DNA of 64,000 nucleotides from Microbacterium murale (GTDB lineage Bacteria > Actinomycetota > Actinomycetes > Actinomycetales > Microbacteriaceae): contig NZ_JAUSXK010000001.1 of the NCBI RefSeq assembly GCF_030815955.1, positions 3,224,001 through 3,288,000 on the forward strand. The letters are read 5' to 3'. The position numbers were made by a program, and so were the translations under genes. Below the pieces are notes generated by a model. It was not told the origin of the DNA. It was given only the letters and a program-made list of their open reading frames with translations, and searched no databases. How positions within the stretch are numbered: position 1 is the stretch's first letter; every line of letters starts with the position of its first letter. Shown here one piece after another: positions 33,981-42,761 of the stretch.

Positions 33981-35138
33981 TCACGACAGCGACATCGGTA
34001 GAGAACGGCCGGCGAGTCCGCGGCCCTGATGTGCGAGCGTGTCGGCCAACGCCTGGATGGCTTGTGCTGCGGCATCCTTCGGCTCGCCGAGGACGACGGG
34101 GATGCCCATGTCACCGCCTGCGCGCAGCGCGGGGCTGAGCGGGATGGAAGCGAGCAGAGGCACTTCTGTCACCGGCTCCGCTTCCGAGTTCGGCTGCCCA
34201 CCGGATGCGGGCTGCGAGAGCGCGGCGGCGACCTCTGCGCCGCCACCCGAACCGAACAGATCGACCACAGTGCCGTCCGGAAGCGTGAACGCGGTCATGT
34301 TCTCGACGACGCCGATCACTCGCTGGCCGGTCTGCCTGGCGACGAGTCCGCTGCGGATCGCGACATCGGATGCTGCGGTCTGAGGCGTCGTGACCACGAG
34401 GACTTCGGCGTGGGGGAGGATCTGGCCGATCGAGATCGCGATGTCGCCGGTGCCCGGTGGCATGTCGATGAGCAGCACGTCGAGGTCGCCGAAGAACACA
34501 TCGGTGAGGAACTGCTGCACGGTGCGATGCAGCATCGGCCCGCGCCAGGCGACGACGGCTTCACCGTCTCGAAGGAACATGCCGATCGAGATGGTCTTCA
34601 CGCCGTGGGCGACCGGCGGCAGCATCAGATCATCGATGCGCGTCGGCTGCGTGCCCGCCGGGATTCCGAGCAGGCCGGGGATCGAGAACCCGTGCACGTC
34701 GGCGTCGACCAGGCCCACGGCGAGTCCCTGCTCGGCCAGCGCGACCGCGAGGTTGGCAGTGAGGGTCGACTTGCCGACGCCGCCCTTGCCACTGGAGACG
34801 AGGATGACGCGCGTCAGCGAACCGGGCCCGAACGGCATCTGTCGCGCCGGCCGGCCGTCGCGGAGTTTCTCTGTGAGCGCCTTGCGCTCGGTCGGTGTCA
34901 TCACTCCGAGGTCGACGGTGACCTCGGAGATGCCGGCGACGGATGCCGCCGCGCGGCGCACGTCGCTCTCGATGCGGTCCGAGGCCGGGCATCCGACGAT
35001 CGTCAGCGCGATCCCGACGTTGGCGTGCGCGCCGACGACGGTGATGTCGCGGAGCATGTCGAGATCACCGATCGGACGGCGCAGCTCGGGATCCGACACA
35101 GCGCCGACGGCTTGGCGCACGCGGTCTTCGAGGGTCAT
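33981..35138 (-). CDS. mrp: Mrp/NBP35 family P-loop ATPase
   Basis: Iron-sulfur cluster carrier-type ATPase, 385 residues. An N-terminal MIP18/DUF59 domain (residues about 1-80) is fused to the deviant Walker A ATPase (SSGKGGVGKSTLTANLAVAL, then GLVDADVHGFSIPGLLG), with the switch DLDVLLIDMPPGTGDIAISI. The CxxC pair often seen near the C-terminus of eukaryotic NBP35 is absent. It overlaps the DUF1003 gene by four bases; the order MgtE-N/CBS, DUF1003, mrp matches other Actinobacteria. Confidence 0.93.
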   Translation of the reverse strand: MTLEDRVRQAVGAVSDPELRRPIGDLDMLRDITVVGAHANVGIALTIVGCPASDRIESDVRRAAASVAGISEVTVDLGVMTPTERKALTEKLRDGRPARQMPFGPGSLTRVILVSSGKGGVGKSTLTANLAVALAEQGLAVGLVDADVHGFSIPGLLGIPAGTQPTRIDDLMLPPVAHGVKTISIGMFLRDGEAVVAWRGPMLHRTVQQFLTDVFFGDLDVLLIDMPPGTGDIAISIGQILPHAEVLVVTTPQTAASDVAIRSGLVARQTGQRVIGVVENMTAFTLPDGTVVDLFGSGGGAEVAAALSQPASGGQPNSEAEPVTEVPLLASIPLSPALRAGGDMGIPVVLGEPKDAAAQAIQALADTLAHQGRGLAGRSLPMSLS

Positions 35139-35695
35139 GTGCGCGGGCTGTTCGGCCTGGTCGTGGCGGGACCGGTTCTCGGATCGGTGGCGTCGTCGTC
35201 GCGTTCGTCGTCGAGATCGGCCAGCATCGACTTGAGCTCCTGGCGCAGAACGTCGCGCGTCACCGCCTGATTGTTGCGCTCCTCCAGCGCCATGCGCAGC
35301 GCGACGATCTCGCGGGCGAGGTACTCGGTGTCGGCGAGGTTGCGCTCGGCGCGCTGACGGTCCTGCTCGATCTGCACCCTGTCACGGTCATCCTGCCGGT
35401 TCTGCGCGAGCAGGATGAGGGGAGCGGCGTACGACGCCTGCAGCGAGAGCATCAGGGTCAGCGCCGTGAAGCCGAGAGCGGCGTCATCGAAGCGCAACTG
35501 CTCGGGCAGAAGCGTGTTCCAGACGATCCACGCCACGCAGAACAGTGTGAGGATCAGGAGGAAAGCGGGGGTTCCCATGGCGCGAGCGACCCACTCGGTG
35601 AACCTGCCGAAACGGTCGCGAGACGTGGGGCGCTGGCGCGTGCTTCCTCGACCGAGCGGGGCATCGAGCGCGGAACGATCGGCCTTGGCCATCAT
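35135..35695 (-). CDS. DUF1003 family membrane protein
   Basis: A 186-residue protein with the DUF1003 core: TEWVARAMGTPAFLLILTLF, WNTLLPEQLRFD and LTLMLSLQASYAAPLILLAQNRQ form two membrane helices and the family motif. A long coiled-coil-like acidic and basic tail follows (QDRQRAERNLADTEYLAREI). Three tandem start candidates (GTG, ATG, ATG at 35698, 35695, 35692) follow GGGAGG; the middle one has the best spacing. It overlaps the upstream MgtE-N/CBS gene by TGATG and mrp by ATGA, so the three genes are one coupled operon. Function unknown. Confidence 0.88.
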   Translation of the reverse strand: MMAKADRSALDAPLGRGSTRQRPTSRDRFGRFTEWVARAMGTPAFLLILTLFCVAWIVWNTLLPEQLRFDDAALGFTALTLMLSLQASYAAPLILLAQNRQDDRDRVQIEQDRQRAERNLADTEYLAREIVALRMALEERNNQAVTRDVLRQELKSMLADLDDERDDDATDPRTGPATTRPNSPRT

Positions 35696-36960
35696 CACGC
35701 ACCTCCCTCTGGCACGGCGTCGGCATCCGCATCCTGCGTACGCCAGTCATCCGGCAGCAGGTAATCGAGCACGTCATCGATGCTCACCACGCCCACGAGA
35801 CGATTCGCGGCGTCCACGACCGGCAGGGACACGAGGTCGTAACTGGCCAGCAGCCGAGCCGTGTCGATGGCGGATGCCGTCACGGAGATCGGCTCCATCG
35901 TCTCGTCGACGATCGCGCCGAGACGTTCATGAGGCGGATAGCGCAGCATCCGCTGGAAATGCACGACGCCCAGCAGGCGTCCGGTCGGAGTCTCGAACGG
36001 GGGGAGGGTGACGAACACCGCCGCCGCCAGAGCCGGGTGCAGCTCGTGTCGACGGATCAGCGCGAGCGCCTCGGCGACCGTGGCATCCGCGGACAGGATG
36101 ATGGGCTCGGTCGTCATCAGGCCACCGGCGGTGTCAGGGCCATAACGCAACAGCGTGCGCACGTCCTCGGCCTCTTCCGGTTCCATGAGGCCCAGCAGTT
36201 GCTCGAGGCGGGTCTTCGGCAGCTGCGCGAGCAGGTCGGCGGCGTCGTCGGGCTCCATCTGGTCGAGGATGTCTGCGGCGCGCTCGTCGCCGAGACCGTC
36301 GAGGATGTGCACCTGTTCGTCTTCCGGCATCTCCTCTAGCGCGTCCGCGAGTCGGTCGTCCGAGAGTTCACCGGCGACCTCGATCATGCGCTGCTGCGGC
36401 AGGTCGAGGAGGGTCGTCGCGAGGTCGGCGGCATGCAGCTCGGAGTACGACGCGACGAGCTGCTCGGCGGACTGAGACTCGCCTGGTGCGCGTTTCTCGG
36501 CGACCTCGTTCCAGGCGGCGAAGGTCGTCGGCCCTTTGGCGAACGGGGAGGCGCTGGTCTTCGGTTTGCGAAGGAACAACTGGCTGACGCTCCACTCGCC
36601 GAGACGGTTCGGCTCGATGGCGACGTCCTCGATGACCGCGTTTCCGCTGCCGTCGGTGAGTTCGACACGGCGACCGAGAAGCTCGGCCAGCACCCGCACC
36701 TCACCTGGTCGCGGTTGGAAGCGACGCACGTTGATGAGGCCGGTGGTGAGGACCTGCCCTGACCGGATCGAGGTGACGCGGCCGATGGACATGAACACGT
36801 GGCGGCGACCCGGAATCTCTACGACGAGCCCGATCACTCGCGGGGAGCCCGTACTTCGGTAGACGATGACGACATCTCGGACCTTGCCGAGCCGGTCGCC
36901 CACGGGGTCGAAGACGGCGCAGCCGGCCAGGCGCGCGACGAAAACCCGTTGTGTGCTCAC
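35695..36960 (-). CDS. MgtE N-domain and CBS-pair protein without membrane domain
   Basis: A 421-residue soluble protein. Residues about 1-125 resemble PRC-barrel-like repeats (FDPVGDRLGKVRDVVIVYRS; GSGNAVIEDVAIEPNRLGEW); 160-290 form the MgtE_N superhelix (LLDLPQQRMIEVAGELSDDR; EQVHILDGLGDERAADILDQ; LLGLMEPEEAEDVRTLLRYG); 295-410 are two CBS domains (TTEPIILSADATVAEAL; ISVTASAIDTARLLAS). The Mg2+ channel domain of MgtE is missing, so a Mg2+ or nucleotide-sensing role is more likely than transport. The GTG start (VSTQRVFVARLAG) has TACGCT six bases upstream. Confidence 0.88.
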   Translation of the reverse strand: MSTQRVFVARLAGCAVFDPVGDRLGKVRDVVIVYRSTGSPRVIGLVVEIPGRRHVFMSIGRVTSIRSGQVLTTGLINVRRFQPRPGEVRVLAELLGRRVELTDGSGNAVIEDVAIEPNRLGEWSVSQLFLRKPKTSASPFAKGPTTFAAWNEVAEKRAPGESQSAEQLVASYSELHAADLATTLLDLPQQRMIEVAGELSDDRLADALEEMPEDEQVHILDGLGDERAADILDQMEPDDAADLLAQLPKTRLEQLLGLMEPEEAEDVRTLLRYGPDTAGGLMTTEPIILSADATVAEALALIRRHELHPALAAAVFVTLPPFETPTGRLLGVVHFQRMLRYPPHERLGAIVDETMEPISVTASAIDTARLLASYDLVSLPVVDAANRLVGVVSIDDVLDYLLPDDWRTQDADADAVPEGGA

Positions 36961-36966
36961 GCTTCC

Positions 36967-36972
36967 AGCGTA
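36967..36972 (-). promoter_or_regulatory. Candidate -10 for leaderless MgtE-N/CBS operon mRNA
   Basis: TACGCT on the minus strand ends six bases before the GTG at 36960. It would drive the MgtE-N/CBS, DUF1003 and mrp genes. Confidence 0.45.
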
Positions 36973-37027
36973 GTCTCCGGCCTGTGGATCGCGGGCTTGC
37001 GAGGGCGCCGCGTGGAACAATGGGCAG

Positions 37028-37798
37028 ATGAGCATGTTGAACCGCCCAGCTGCAGGTACAGCCGTGGGAGAGACCGTCGCGTCTGTCCGCGACTATGAGG
37101 CAGCACAGAAGACGGTGTCGAAGCTGATCTCCGGCGAAGTTCCGGCACGGGACATCGCGATCGTGGGGCAGGGCGTGCGTACGATCGAGCGGATCACCGG
37201 CCGGCTCGGTTACGCAGCCGCCGCCCGTTCGGGAGCCGTGAACGGCGTGCTCATCGGACTTCTGCTGTCGGCGATCCTGGTGATCGGCAACCCCGACGTG
37301 CCCATCCAGCTTTTCGTCGGCTTCGTGTTCATCGGCGTCGCGCTCGGCATGATCATGAGCCTCATCACATATGCGATCATTCGTCGGCGCCGTGATTTCG
37401 CGAGCGTCACGCAGCTCGCTGCAGACCACTACGAGGTGACTGTGCTGCCGGCGTCATTGGCGAAGGCGCGCGAGGTCGTCGGCGATCAGCGCACGACTGT
37501 TGTGCGTCCGCCTGCGAATCTCGATGAGCCGCCCCGGTACGGTGAGCGCGTCACACCGGGGTCGGATGACAAGAGCGCTGCACGCGACCAGACCGAGGGC
37601 GAGCGCATCGGCGGACATGTGGTTCCGCCGCGTCCGGCGGATCCCGCACCCGTCGTCACCACTCCGACCGACGCCGCGCCGCGGTACGGAGAACGGGTGG
37701 ATGCTTCGGCTCCGGTGGAATCTGCGGCAGAGCCGAAGGGCACCGACGCGCCGGAGGCAGAGCCGGCGGATGAGCGGAACAACGACGACAAGGCCTGA
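37028..37798 (+). CDS. General stress protein 17M-like membrane protein
   Basis: A 256-residue protein. The N-terminal part (VASVRDYEAAQKTVSKLISG ... ARDIAIVGQGVRTIERITG) is the YflT/GSP17M-like domain, followed by two membrane helices (VNGVLIGLLLSAILVIG; LFVGFVFIGVALGMIMSLIT) and an acidic, Pro-rich C-terminal tail with two PPRYGERV/APRYGERV repeats. Function is unknown; it is next to the MgtE-N/CBS gene in other Actinobacteria, consistent with an envelope or stress role. Confidence 0.8.
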   Translation: MSMLNRPAAGTAVGETVASVRDYEAAQKTVSKLISGEVPARDIAIVGQGVRTIERITGRLGYAAAARSGAVNGVLIGLLLSAILVIGNPDVPIQLFVGFVFIGVALGMIMSLITYAIIRRRRDFASVTQLAADHYEVTVLPASLAKAREVVGDQRTTVVRPPANLDEPPRYGERVTPGSDDKSAARDQTEGERIGGHVVPPRPADPAPVVTTPTDAAPRYGERVDASAPVESAAEPKGTDAPEAEPADERNNDDKA

Positions 37799-37868
37799 GG
37801 GACGACACGGTACGACCGGCGACAGCCCCTGATCGGCGTCGCGGGACGGACCGCGGGAGGGAACACAC

Positions 37869-38651
37869 ATGAGCACGCCTGATGACTCCGACTTCGACCC
37901 GCAGCGCGGAGTGATTCCGCCTGCGCAGGGCCAGCCGCAGTATGGCGCTCCGGCGCAGCCGCCGTACGCTACACCCGCGCAGCCGCCGTACGCTACACCC
38001 GCGCAGCCGCCCTACGGTGCCCCGGCGCAGCCTGCGTACGGTGTTCCGCCGCAGCCGGCGTACGGTGTGCCGGGACAGCCTCCCTACGGAGCTCCGGTGT
38101 CGCCGCCTCCGGCTCAGTCTCCCTACGGAGCTCAGGCGCCGCAGTACCCTGCAGTGCCGCAGTACCCGGCGGTGCCGCAGCCGTATCCCACCGGCCAGCC
38201 GTACGCTCAGGGCGCTCCCTATGGTGCACCGGGGGCCTACGGATACCCGCAGCCGAAACCCTCGACGGGCACGCTCTCGTGGGCGCTCGGCTTCCTGATC
38301 TTCATCGGGATACCGTTTCTGAGCGGGATCGTGTCCGCGGTCGTGATGGCGTCGGTGTACGGCTCGGTCGCGCGAAAAGGCGACGTCGCACGGCAGAATG
38401 CCCGCTCCGCGGCGAACTGGGCGCTCACGTACCTCACGGTGTCGATCGTGCTGCTCATCATCCACGTGATCGTGCTGGTGCAGTTCGCCGGCGAGGAGGG
38501 CATGACGGGATTCTTCCCCCTCGGCATCCCGTTCACCGTCTACTGCGCGGTGTCGATCCTGCACGTCGTGCTCGTCATCGTCGGCACTGTGAAAGCGTCC
38601 GGCGGCAAGGTTCTCCAGGTGCCGTTCGCCATCCCCTACATCCGGTCGTGA
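37869..38651 (+). CDS. DUF4870 membrane protein with Pro/Tyr/Ala-rich repeats
   Basis: A 260-residue protein. Residues about 15-125 are tandem repeats of PPYATPAQ, PAYGVPPQ and PQYPAV type; residues 135-255 hold four membrane helices of the DUF4870/Tic20-like kind (LSWALGFLIFIGIPFLSG; VARQNARSAANWALTYLTVS; VYCAVSILHVVLVIVGTV). Function unknown; the repeat region is probably disordered and cytoplasmic. The stop overlaps the next gene's GTG by four bases. Confidence 0.82.
   Translation: MSTPDDSDFDPQRGVIPPAQGQPQYGAPAQPPYATPAQPPYATPAQPPYGAPAQPAYGVPPQPAYGVPGQPPYGAPVSPPPAQSPYGAQAPQYPAVPQYPAVPQPYPTGQPYAQGAPYGAPGAYGYPQPKPSTGTLSWALGFLIFIGIPFLSGIVSAVVMASVYGSVARKGDVARQNARSAANWALTYLTVSIVLLIIHVIVLVQFAGEEGMTGFFPLGIPFTVYCAVSILHVVLVIVGTVKASGGKVLQVPFAIPYIRS
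37920..38240 (+). repeat. Coding tandem repeats, PPYxxPAQ type
   Basis: A 24-base unit (CAGCCGCCGTACGCTACACC and four more bases) occurs twice identically near 37955-38003 and continues in diverged form to about 38240, encoding the Pro/Tyr-rich region of the DUF4870 protein. It is a coding repeat, not a CRISPR or intergenic element. Confidence 0.8.
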
Positions 38652-39295
38652 AGTTCGACGTCGAGTTGCCGAACGGCACTGCGACCGTCTCGGCGCAGTG
38701 GGTACAGGCTTCTGAGCGCGGAACGATCGTCGTGGCTCATGGAGCAGGCGCGGGGATGGATCATCCGTTCCTGATCGGATTCACGGACGCGCTGAACGCG
38801 GCCGGCTTCTCGACATTGCGGTTCAACTTCCCGTACCGGGAGCAGGGCAGGCGGATGCCGGGACCGGCCGCCCACGCGATCACGGCGTGGCGTGCGGCGT
38901 CCGCGCACGCACGCGCGCTCGCTCCGGACGTGCCCTTATGGGCGGCAGGCAAGTCGTACGGCGGTCGGATGGCATCGATGGCGGTCGCCGAGGGCATGCA
39001 CGTCGATGGACTCATCTACCTCGGCTATCCGCTGCACCCGTCGGGACGGCCCGAGAAGCCCCGCGCCGAGCATCTGCCGGCGATCACCGTGCCGCAGCTG
39101 TTCGTCGAAGGGTCGAACGATCCCTTCATCCAGCCGCTGTCGCAGTTCGAGCAGGTCGTCGCGACGTGCGTCGACCCTCATGTGCGGTGGATCGACGGTG
39201 GCGGGCACTCGTTCGAGGTGAAGGGCAATAAACGCCCGCCAGCGGAGGTGGGCGCGTCGCTGGCGCCGGTGGTCTCGGAGTTCGCCGAGCTCTGA
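38648..39295 (+). CDS. Alpha/beta-hydrolase, KANL3/Tex30-like family
   Basis: A 215-residue serine-hydrolase-fold protein. The nucleophile elbow is AAGKSYGGRMASMAVAEG (G-K-S-Y-G-G), the oxyanion region TIVVAHGAGAGMDHPFL, the acid VEGSNDPFIQPL and the catalytic His in IDGGGHSFEVKG. This matches the KANL3/Tex30 group of small hydrolases (dienelactone hydrolase-like). Substrate unknown. The GTG start is within the overlap with the DUF4870 gene, so the two are co-translated. Confidence 0.85.
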   Translation: MKFDVELPNGTATVSAQWVQASERGTIVVAHGAGAGMDHPFLIGFTDALNAAGFSTLRFNFPYREQGRRMPGPAAHAITAWRAASAHARALAPDVPLWAAGKSYGGRMASMAVAEGMHVDGLIYLGYPLHPSGRPEKPRAEHLPAITVPQLFVEGSNDPFIQPLSQFEQVVATCVDPHVRWIDGGGHSFEVKGNKRPPAEVGASLAPVVSEFAEL

Positions 39296-39302
39296 GGTCT
39301 CG

Positions 39303-39308
39303 TAGCAT
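39303..39308 (+). promoter_or_regulatory. Candidate -10 for leaderless SDR mRNA
   Basis: TAGCAT ends six bases before ATG 39315 (spacer GGCGTG). It favours ATG 39315 over the GTG at 39312. Confidence 0.4.
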
Positions 39309-39314
39309 GGCGTG

Positions 39315-39980
39315 ATGTCCCTCGTTCTCGTCACCGGCGCAGCTCGCGCCAACAGCATCGCCGCGGGCATCGTGCCGCGCCTCGTCTCCGATGGCTGGGA
39401 GGTCGCGACGAGCGACCTCTCGGAAGCCGACTACCCCTGCGACCTCTCCACGCACGCGGGGCCGGACGAATTGATCACCGCAGTCACTCGCGATCGTGGA
39501 CCGATCAGCGCGCTGGTGCTCAGCCATGCGCACGATGTGAACTCCGGCATCCTCGACACGACCGCAGAGAGCTTCGACGCACACGTGGCCGTCAACGCGC
39601 GTGCGAGCCTACTGCTCATCGCTGCTTTCGCACGCCAGGTCCCTCCAGGTGGTGGTGCGGTGGTCGCGCTCACCAGCGACCACACGACGGGCAACCTTCC
39701 TTATGGGGCGTCCAAGGGGGCTCTGGATCGGCTCGTGATCTCCGCAGCGCGCGAGCTCGGACCGCTCGGAATCTCGGCGAACGTCCTGAACCCCGGACCG
39801 ATCGACACCGGATGGATGGGGGAGGGTTTTGCGGCAGAACTCGTTCCGGCGCATCCGCTCGGCCGGATCGGCAGGCCCGCCGACATCGCGGCGTTCGTGT
39901 CGTTCCTGCTGTCGGATGAGGGCCGCTGGGTCTCCGGACAGCTTCTGCACGCCGACGGTGGGTTCTCGGCACGCTACTGA
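39315..39980 (+). CDS. Short-chain dehydrogenase/reductase
   Basis: A 221-residue Rossmann-fold oxidoreductase. It begins SLVLVTGAARANSIAAGIVP, a cofactor loop without the usual GxxxGxG but similar to the divergent SDRs whose loop reads TGxxxxxSIA. The active-site Tyr and Lys are in NLPYGASKGALDRLVISAAR; the family end is GRWVSGQLLHADGGFSARY. Substrate and NAD(P) preference are not evident. Similar genes are often called 3-oxoacyl-ACP reductase, which I cannot support here. Confidence 0.85.
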   Translation: MSLVLVTGAARANSIAAGIVPRLVSDGWEVATSDLSEADYPCDLSTHAGPDELITAVTRDRGPISALVLSHAHDVNSGILDTTAESFDAHVAVNARASLLLIAAFARQVPPGGGAVVALTSDHTTGNLPYGASKGALDRLVISAARELGPLGISANVLNPGPIDTGWMGEGFAAELVPAHPLGRIGRPADIAAFVSFLLSDEGRWVSGQLLHADGGFSARY

Positions 39981-40030
39981 GGTCGGCGGGTCCGCGCGTT
40001 CCTGTCTGCTGAAGCGTCAGCTCAGCGAGC

Positions 40031-40624
40031 TCACTCCATCGGGTACGGGTAGACGAAGTCGGTCGCGTAGTCGGCGTGCAGCGCGAGTACGTCGCCGGGT
40101 TGGATCGCGTTGCCGGGCAGGTAGTTGTTCATCGTGCCGAGCATCCCGCCGTTGTAGATGCAGAATCGGTCGGCGATCCGCGTCAGCACGTCGCCCGGAG
40201 CGACGGTGTAGGTCATCGGTCGGCCCTCATCGTCCAAGGCGACCTCGCCGACCGCGAATTCGCGCGGGCCCGTGTCGACCAGGTCTGCGCCGAGCATGCT
40301 GACCGTCATCTCCTTGCCGTCGTAACTGGCGATCTCGATCCACGCCGATGACGTGCAATCGCCCGGCCCGCCGCCGGGGATGAAGGTGCCGTTACCGAGG
40401 TCCACGTATCCCTGCGGGACATCGGCGGTGTCCGGCACGGCGGGCGGTGCCGAGGCAGACGCCGGCTCGGGTTCCGCGGTGCTCGCCGTGACGGCAGCGG
40501 AGGTGGGTGCCGAGGCAGGTGTCGAGGTGCCTGCCAGCATGGGCGCGACGGCGAAGGCGATGAGGCCCGCGATGACGATCACAGAGATCCCCGTACCGAT
40601 CTTGGCTCCGGTGTCCAGGGTCAT
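40031..40624 (-). CDS. LysM-domain protein with N-terminal membrane anchor
   Basis: A 197-residue protein with one N-terminal membrane segment (ISVIVIAGLIAFAVAPMLAG), an Ala/Pro/Thr-rich spacer to about residue 75, a compact middle region (GNGTFIPGGGPGDCTSSAWI) and a C-terminal LysM repeat (MTYTVAPGDVLTRIADRFCI ... NNYLPGNAIQPGDVLAL) that should bind peptidoglycan. Likely cell-wall associated; no catalytic domain is present. The gene converges with the SDR gene. Confidence 0.85.
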   Translation of the reverse strand: MTLDTGAKIGTGISVIVIAGLIAFAVAPMLAGTSTPASAPTSAAVTASTAEPEPASASAPPAVPDTADVPQGYVDLGNGTFIPGGGPGDCTSSAWIEIASYDGKEMTVSMLGADLVDTGPREFAVGEVALDDEGRPMTYTVAPGDVLTRIADRFCIYNGGMLGTMNNYLPGNAIQPGDVLALHADYATDFVYPYPME

Positions 40625-40722
40625 CCGCAGCGCATATCCGGTGCGGGGTGAGTCTCTGTCTGGCTCATGCCCTTGAGCGTAGAGTGCTGGAGGTGTCGCT
40701 GCCTAGATCGAACTCGGAGTTC

Positions 40723-41328
40723 TCAGGCGCTGCGCTCGCCCCTCCACCGGTACCAGACCGCCCGCAAAGTCGCGGCGATCTTGATCGGCACGATCTCACC
40801 GAAGCGATGCTCATCGCCCCGGACGAGCCGCTGCGCGAGATCGGGGCGCTGGGCCCACAGGTACTCGCGCGCCACTTCCGCATGCGGGGAGTTGGAGACG
40901 ATCTTGATCGCGCCGGCGTGCTCGATGAGCGGGATGGCGTTCTCGACGTTCTGCCAGGTCGAGCGACTGTCGGGATCCAGCAGAATACGCCCTGTGTATC
41001 CGAGCACGTCATGGGCATACCGCTCCATCAGCACGGCCTCCGGAACGTCACCTGCCACCGACCCGCCGCACAGCACGAGAGTGCTGTCACCCGTCAGCGA
41101 CAATGACCGGATGCCGGCACGCACTCGGTAGCGATTGATCATGTTCGCGTTCGCGCCGCGGTTGCGATAGCCGAGCACGACGACGGCATCGGTCGTGCCG
41201 GCGCTCGCCTGCGTGCCCAGCATCCGGTTGCTCGATCGCCAATGCGAGACTTCCGCCCACACCGCAAGCGCCGCATACGACACAGCGCTCAGACGCAGCA
41301 GCCGAACCGGCATCCGGCGGGAGCCCAT
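40723..41328 (-). CDS. YdcF/ElyC-type DUF218 protein
   Basis: A 201-residue protein of the DUF218 family (YdcF, SanA, ElyC), linked in other bacteria to envelope or vancomycin sensitivity. After an N-terminal hydrophobic segment, the core shows TDAVVVLGYRNRGANANMIN, STLVLCGGSVAGDVPEA, DPDSRSTWQNVENAIPLIEH and IKIVSNSPHAEVAREYLW. The ATG at 41328 overlaps the aminopeptidase stop by one base (TGATG), so the two are coupled. Confidence 0.88.
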   Translation of the reverse strand: MGSRRMPVRLLRLSAVSYAALAVWAEVSHWRSSNRMLGTQASAGTTDAVVVLGYRNRGANANMINRYRVRAGIRSLSLTGDSTLVLCGGSVAGDVPEAVLMERYAHDVLGYTGRILLDPDSRSTWQNVENAIPLIEHAGAIKIVSNSPHAEVAREYLWAQRPDLAQRLVRGDEHRFGEIVPIKIAATLRAVWYRWRGERSA

Positions 41329-42725
41329 CAGCGCTGCTGCACCCGCGCGATCCACGCCTCGACGTCATCCGCAGCACGAGGGATGTCCGCCGACAGGTTC
41401 ACAGCGCCGTCCTCGGTCATGAGGATGTCGTCCTCGATGCGCACTCCGATGCCGCGCAGCTCCGCGGGAACCGTCAGGTCATCGATCTGGAAGTACAGCC
41501 CGGGTTCGATGGTGAAGACCATGCCCGCCTCGAGCACGCCGTCGTAGTACATCTCGCGGCGCGCCTGTGCGCAGTCGTGCACGTCGATGCCGAGATGGTG
41601 CGAGGTGCCGTGCACCATGTAACGGCGGTGCTGGCCGCCGGCATCCGCATCGAGCGCCTCGTCCGCGGTCACCGGGAGCAGACCCCACTCGGCCACGCGC
41701 CTGGCGATGACCGCCATGGCGGCCTCGTGCACGTCACGGAACTTCGCACCAGGACGCGCCACTGCGAACGCCGCATCCGCCGCCTCGAGCACCGTCTCGT
41801 ACACTCGACGCTGCACATCGGAGAACTTGCCGTTCACCGGCAGTGTGCGCGTGATGTCGGCGGTGTAGAGGCTGTCGGCCTCGACGCCGGCATCGACGAG
41901 GATCAGGTCACCGGGGGCGACAGCGCCGTCGTTGCGCGTCCAGTGCAGATAGCAGGCGTGCGGGCCGGATGCCGAGATCGTGTCGTAACCCTCGCCGTTG
42001 CCGTCCTCGCGCGCGCGACGGTGGAATACGCCTTCGACCACGCGCTCGCCGCGAGCATGCTTGGCAGCCTCCGGCAGCGCGTGGATGATGTCGTCGAATC
42101 CGCGTGCCGTGATCTCCACTGCACGACGCATCTCGGAGATTTCGTACTCGTCCTTCACAAGGCGCAGTTCGGAGACCACGCGTTCGAGATCCGCATCGCC
42201 GAGTGCGACATCGTCTGCGCCAACCTCGAAGGCGGCGAGGTGATCGGTCGCGACATCCAGATCGGCGGAGACGCCCGCGAGCGATGGGCGGGGGCCGATC
42301 CAGAACTCGCCGACGGTCGCGTCGGCGTAGAACTCGGTGGTGGTGCGATCCGCGCGCTCACGGAAGTACAGAGTGACGTCATGGCCGGCATCCGTCGGCT
42401 CGAACACCAGCATCGAATCCGGCTCGGTGTCCGTGGCCCACCCGGTCAGATGCGCGAACGCGGAGTGCGCGCGGAACGGGTAATCCGTGTCGTTGCTGCG
42501 CTGCTTGAGCGAGCCCGCTTCGATGACGATCCGCTTGCCGGGGAAGGCTTCAGAGACCTTCGCGCGCCGGGCGGCCGCGTATGCCGCCTGGGGGCGGGCA
42601 GTCGGAATCGACTCGGGCCGCTCTGCCCAGCCGGTCGAGATCGTGTCCAGGAAACCGCGGGGGAAGGGCTGCTTGCGGTTCGTGACGGGGGCCTCGGCGA
42701 TCGTGTCGCTCTCTCCGTTGTTCAT
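41328..42725 (-). CDS. pepP: Xaa-Pro aminopeptidase (M24B, aminopeptidase P)
   Basis: Metallopeptidase of 465 residues removing N-terminal residues linked to proline. The N-terminal AMP_N domain (residues about 45-185) precedes the pita-bread domain. Five metal ligands are visible: Asp in LILVDAGVEADSLYTADITR (two), His in MVHGTSHHLGIDVHD, Glu in MVFTIEPGLYFQ and Glu in GIGVRIEDDILM. GERVVEGVFHRRAREDGNGE and SGPHACYLHWTRNDG are typical of the family. It is upstream of, and coupled to, the DUF218 gene and divergent from a DUF3054 gene. Confidence 0.94.
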   Translation of the reverse strand: MNNGESDTIAEAPVTNRKQPFPRGFLDTISTGWAERPESIPTARPQAAYAAARRAKVSEAFPGKRIVIEAGSLKQRSNDTDYPFRAHSAFAHLTGWATDTEPDSMLVFEPTDAGHDVTLYFRERADRTTTEFYADATVGEFWIGPRPSLAGVSADLDVATDHLAAFEVGADDVALGDADLERVVSELRLVKDEYEISEMRRAVEITARGFDDIIHALPEAAKHARGERVVEGVFHRRAREDGNGEGYDTISASGPHACYLHWTRNDGAVAPGDLILVDAGVEADSLYTADITRTLPVNGKFSDVQRRVYETVLEAADAAFAVARPGAKFRDVHEAAMAVIARRVAEWGLLPVTADEALDADAGGQHRRYMVHGTSHHLGIDVHDCAQARREMYYDGVLEAGMVFTIEPGLYFQIDDLTVPAELRGIGVRIEDDILMTEDGAVNLSADIPRAADDVEAWIARVQQR

Positions 42726-42748
42726 GCATCCAGTCTCTCACTCCGACC

Positions 42749-42754
42749 TAGGCT
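42749..42754 (+). promoter_or_regulatory. Candidate -10 for leaderless DUF3054 mRNA
   Basis: TAGGCT ends seven bases before the ATG at 42762 (spacer GGGGAAC, which could also act as a ribosome site). Confidence 0.4.
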
Positions 42755-42761
42755 GGGGAAC

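Noticed and set aside
36961..37035. Longer start for the MgtE-N/CBS protein
   Set aside because: The extra 25 residues are unconserved and would overlap the divergent stress-protein gene; GTG 36960 has a promoter-like hexamer at leaderless spacing.
37920..38240. Possible CRISPR or intergenic satellite
   Set aside because: The repeats are contiguous, in frame, and encode the Pro/Tyr-rich part of a DUF4870 protein.
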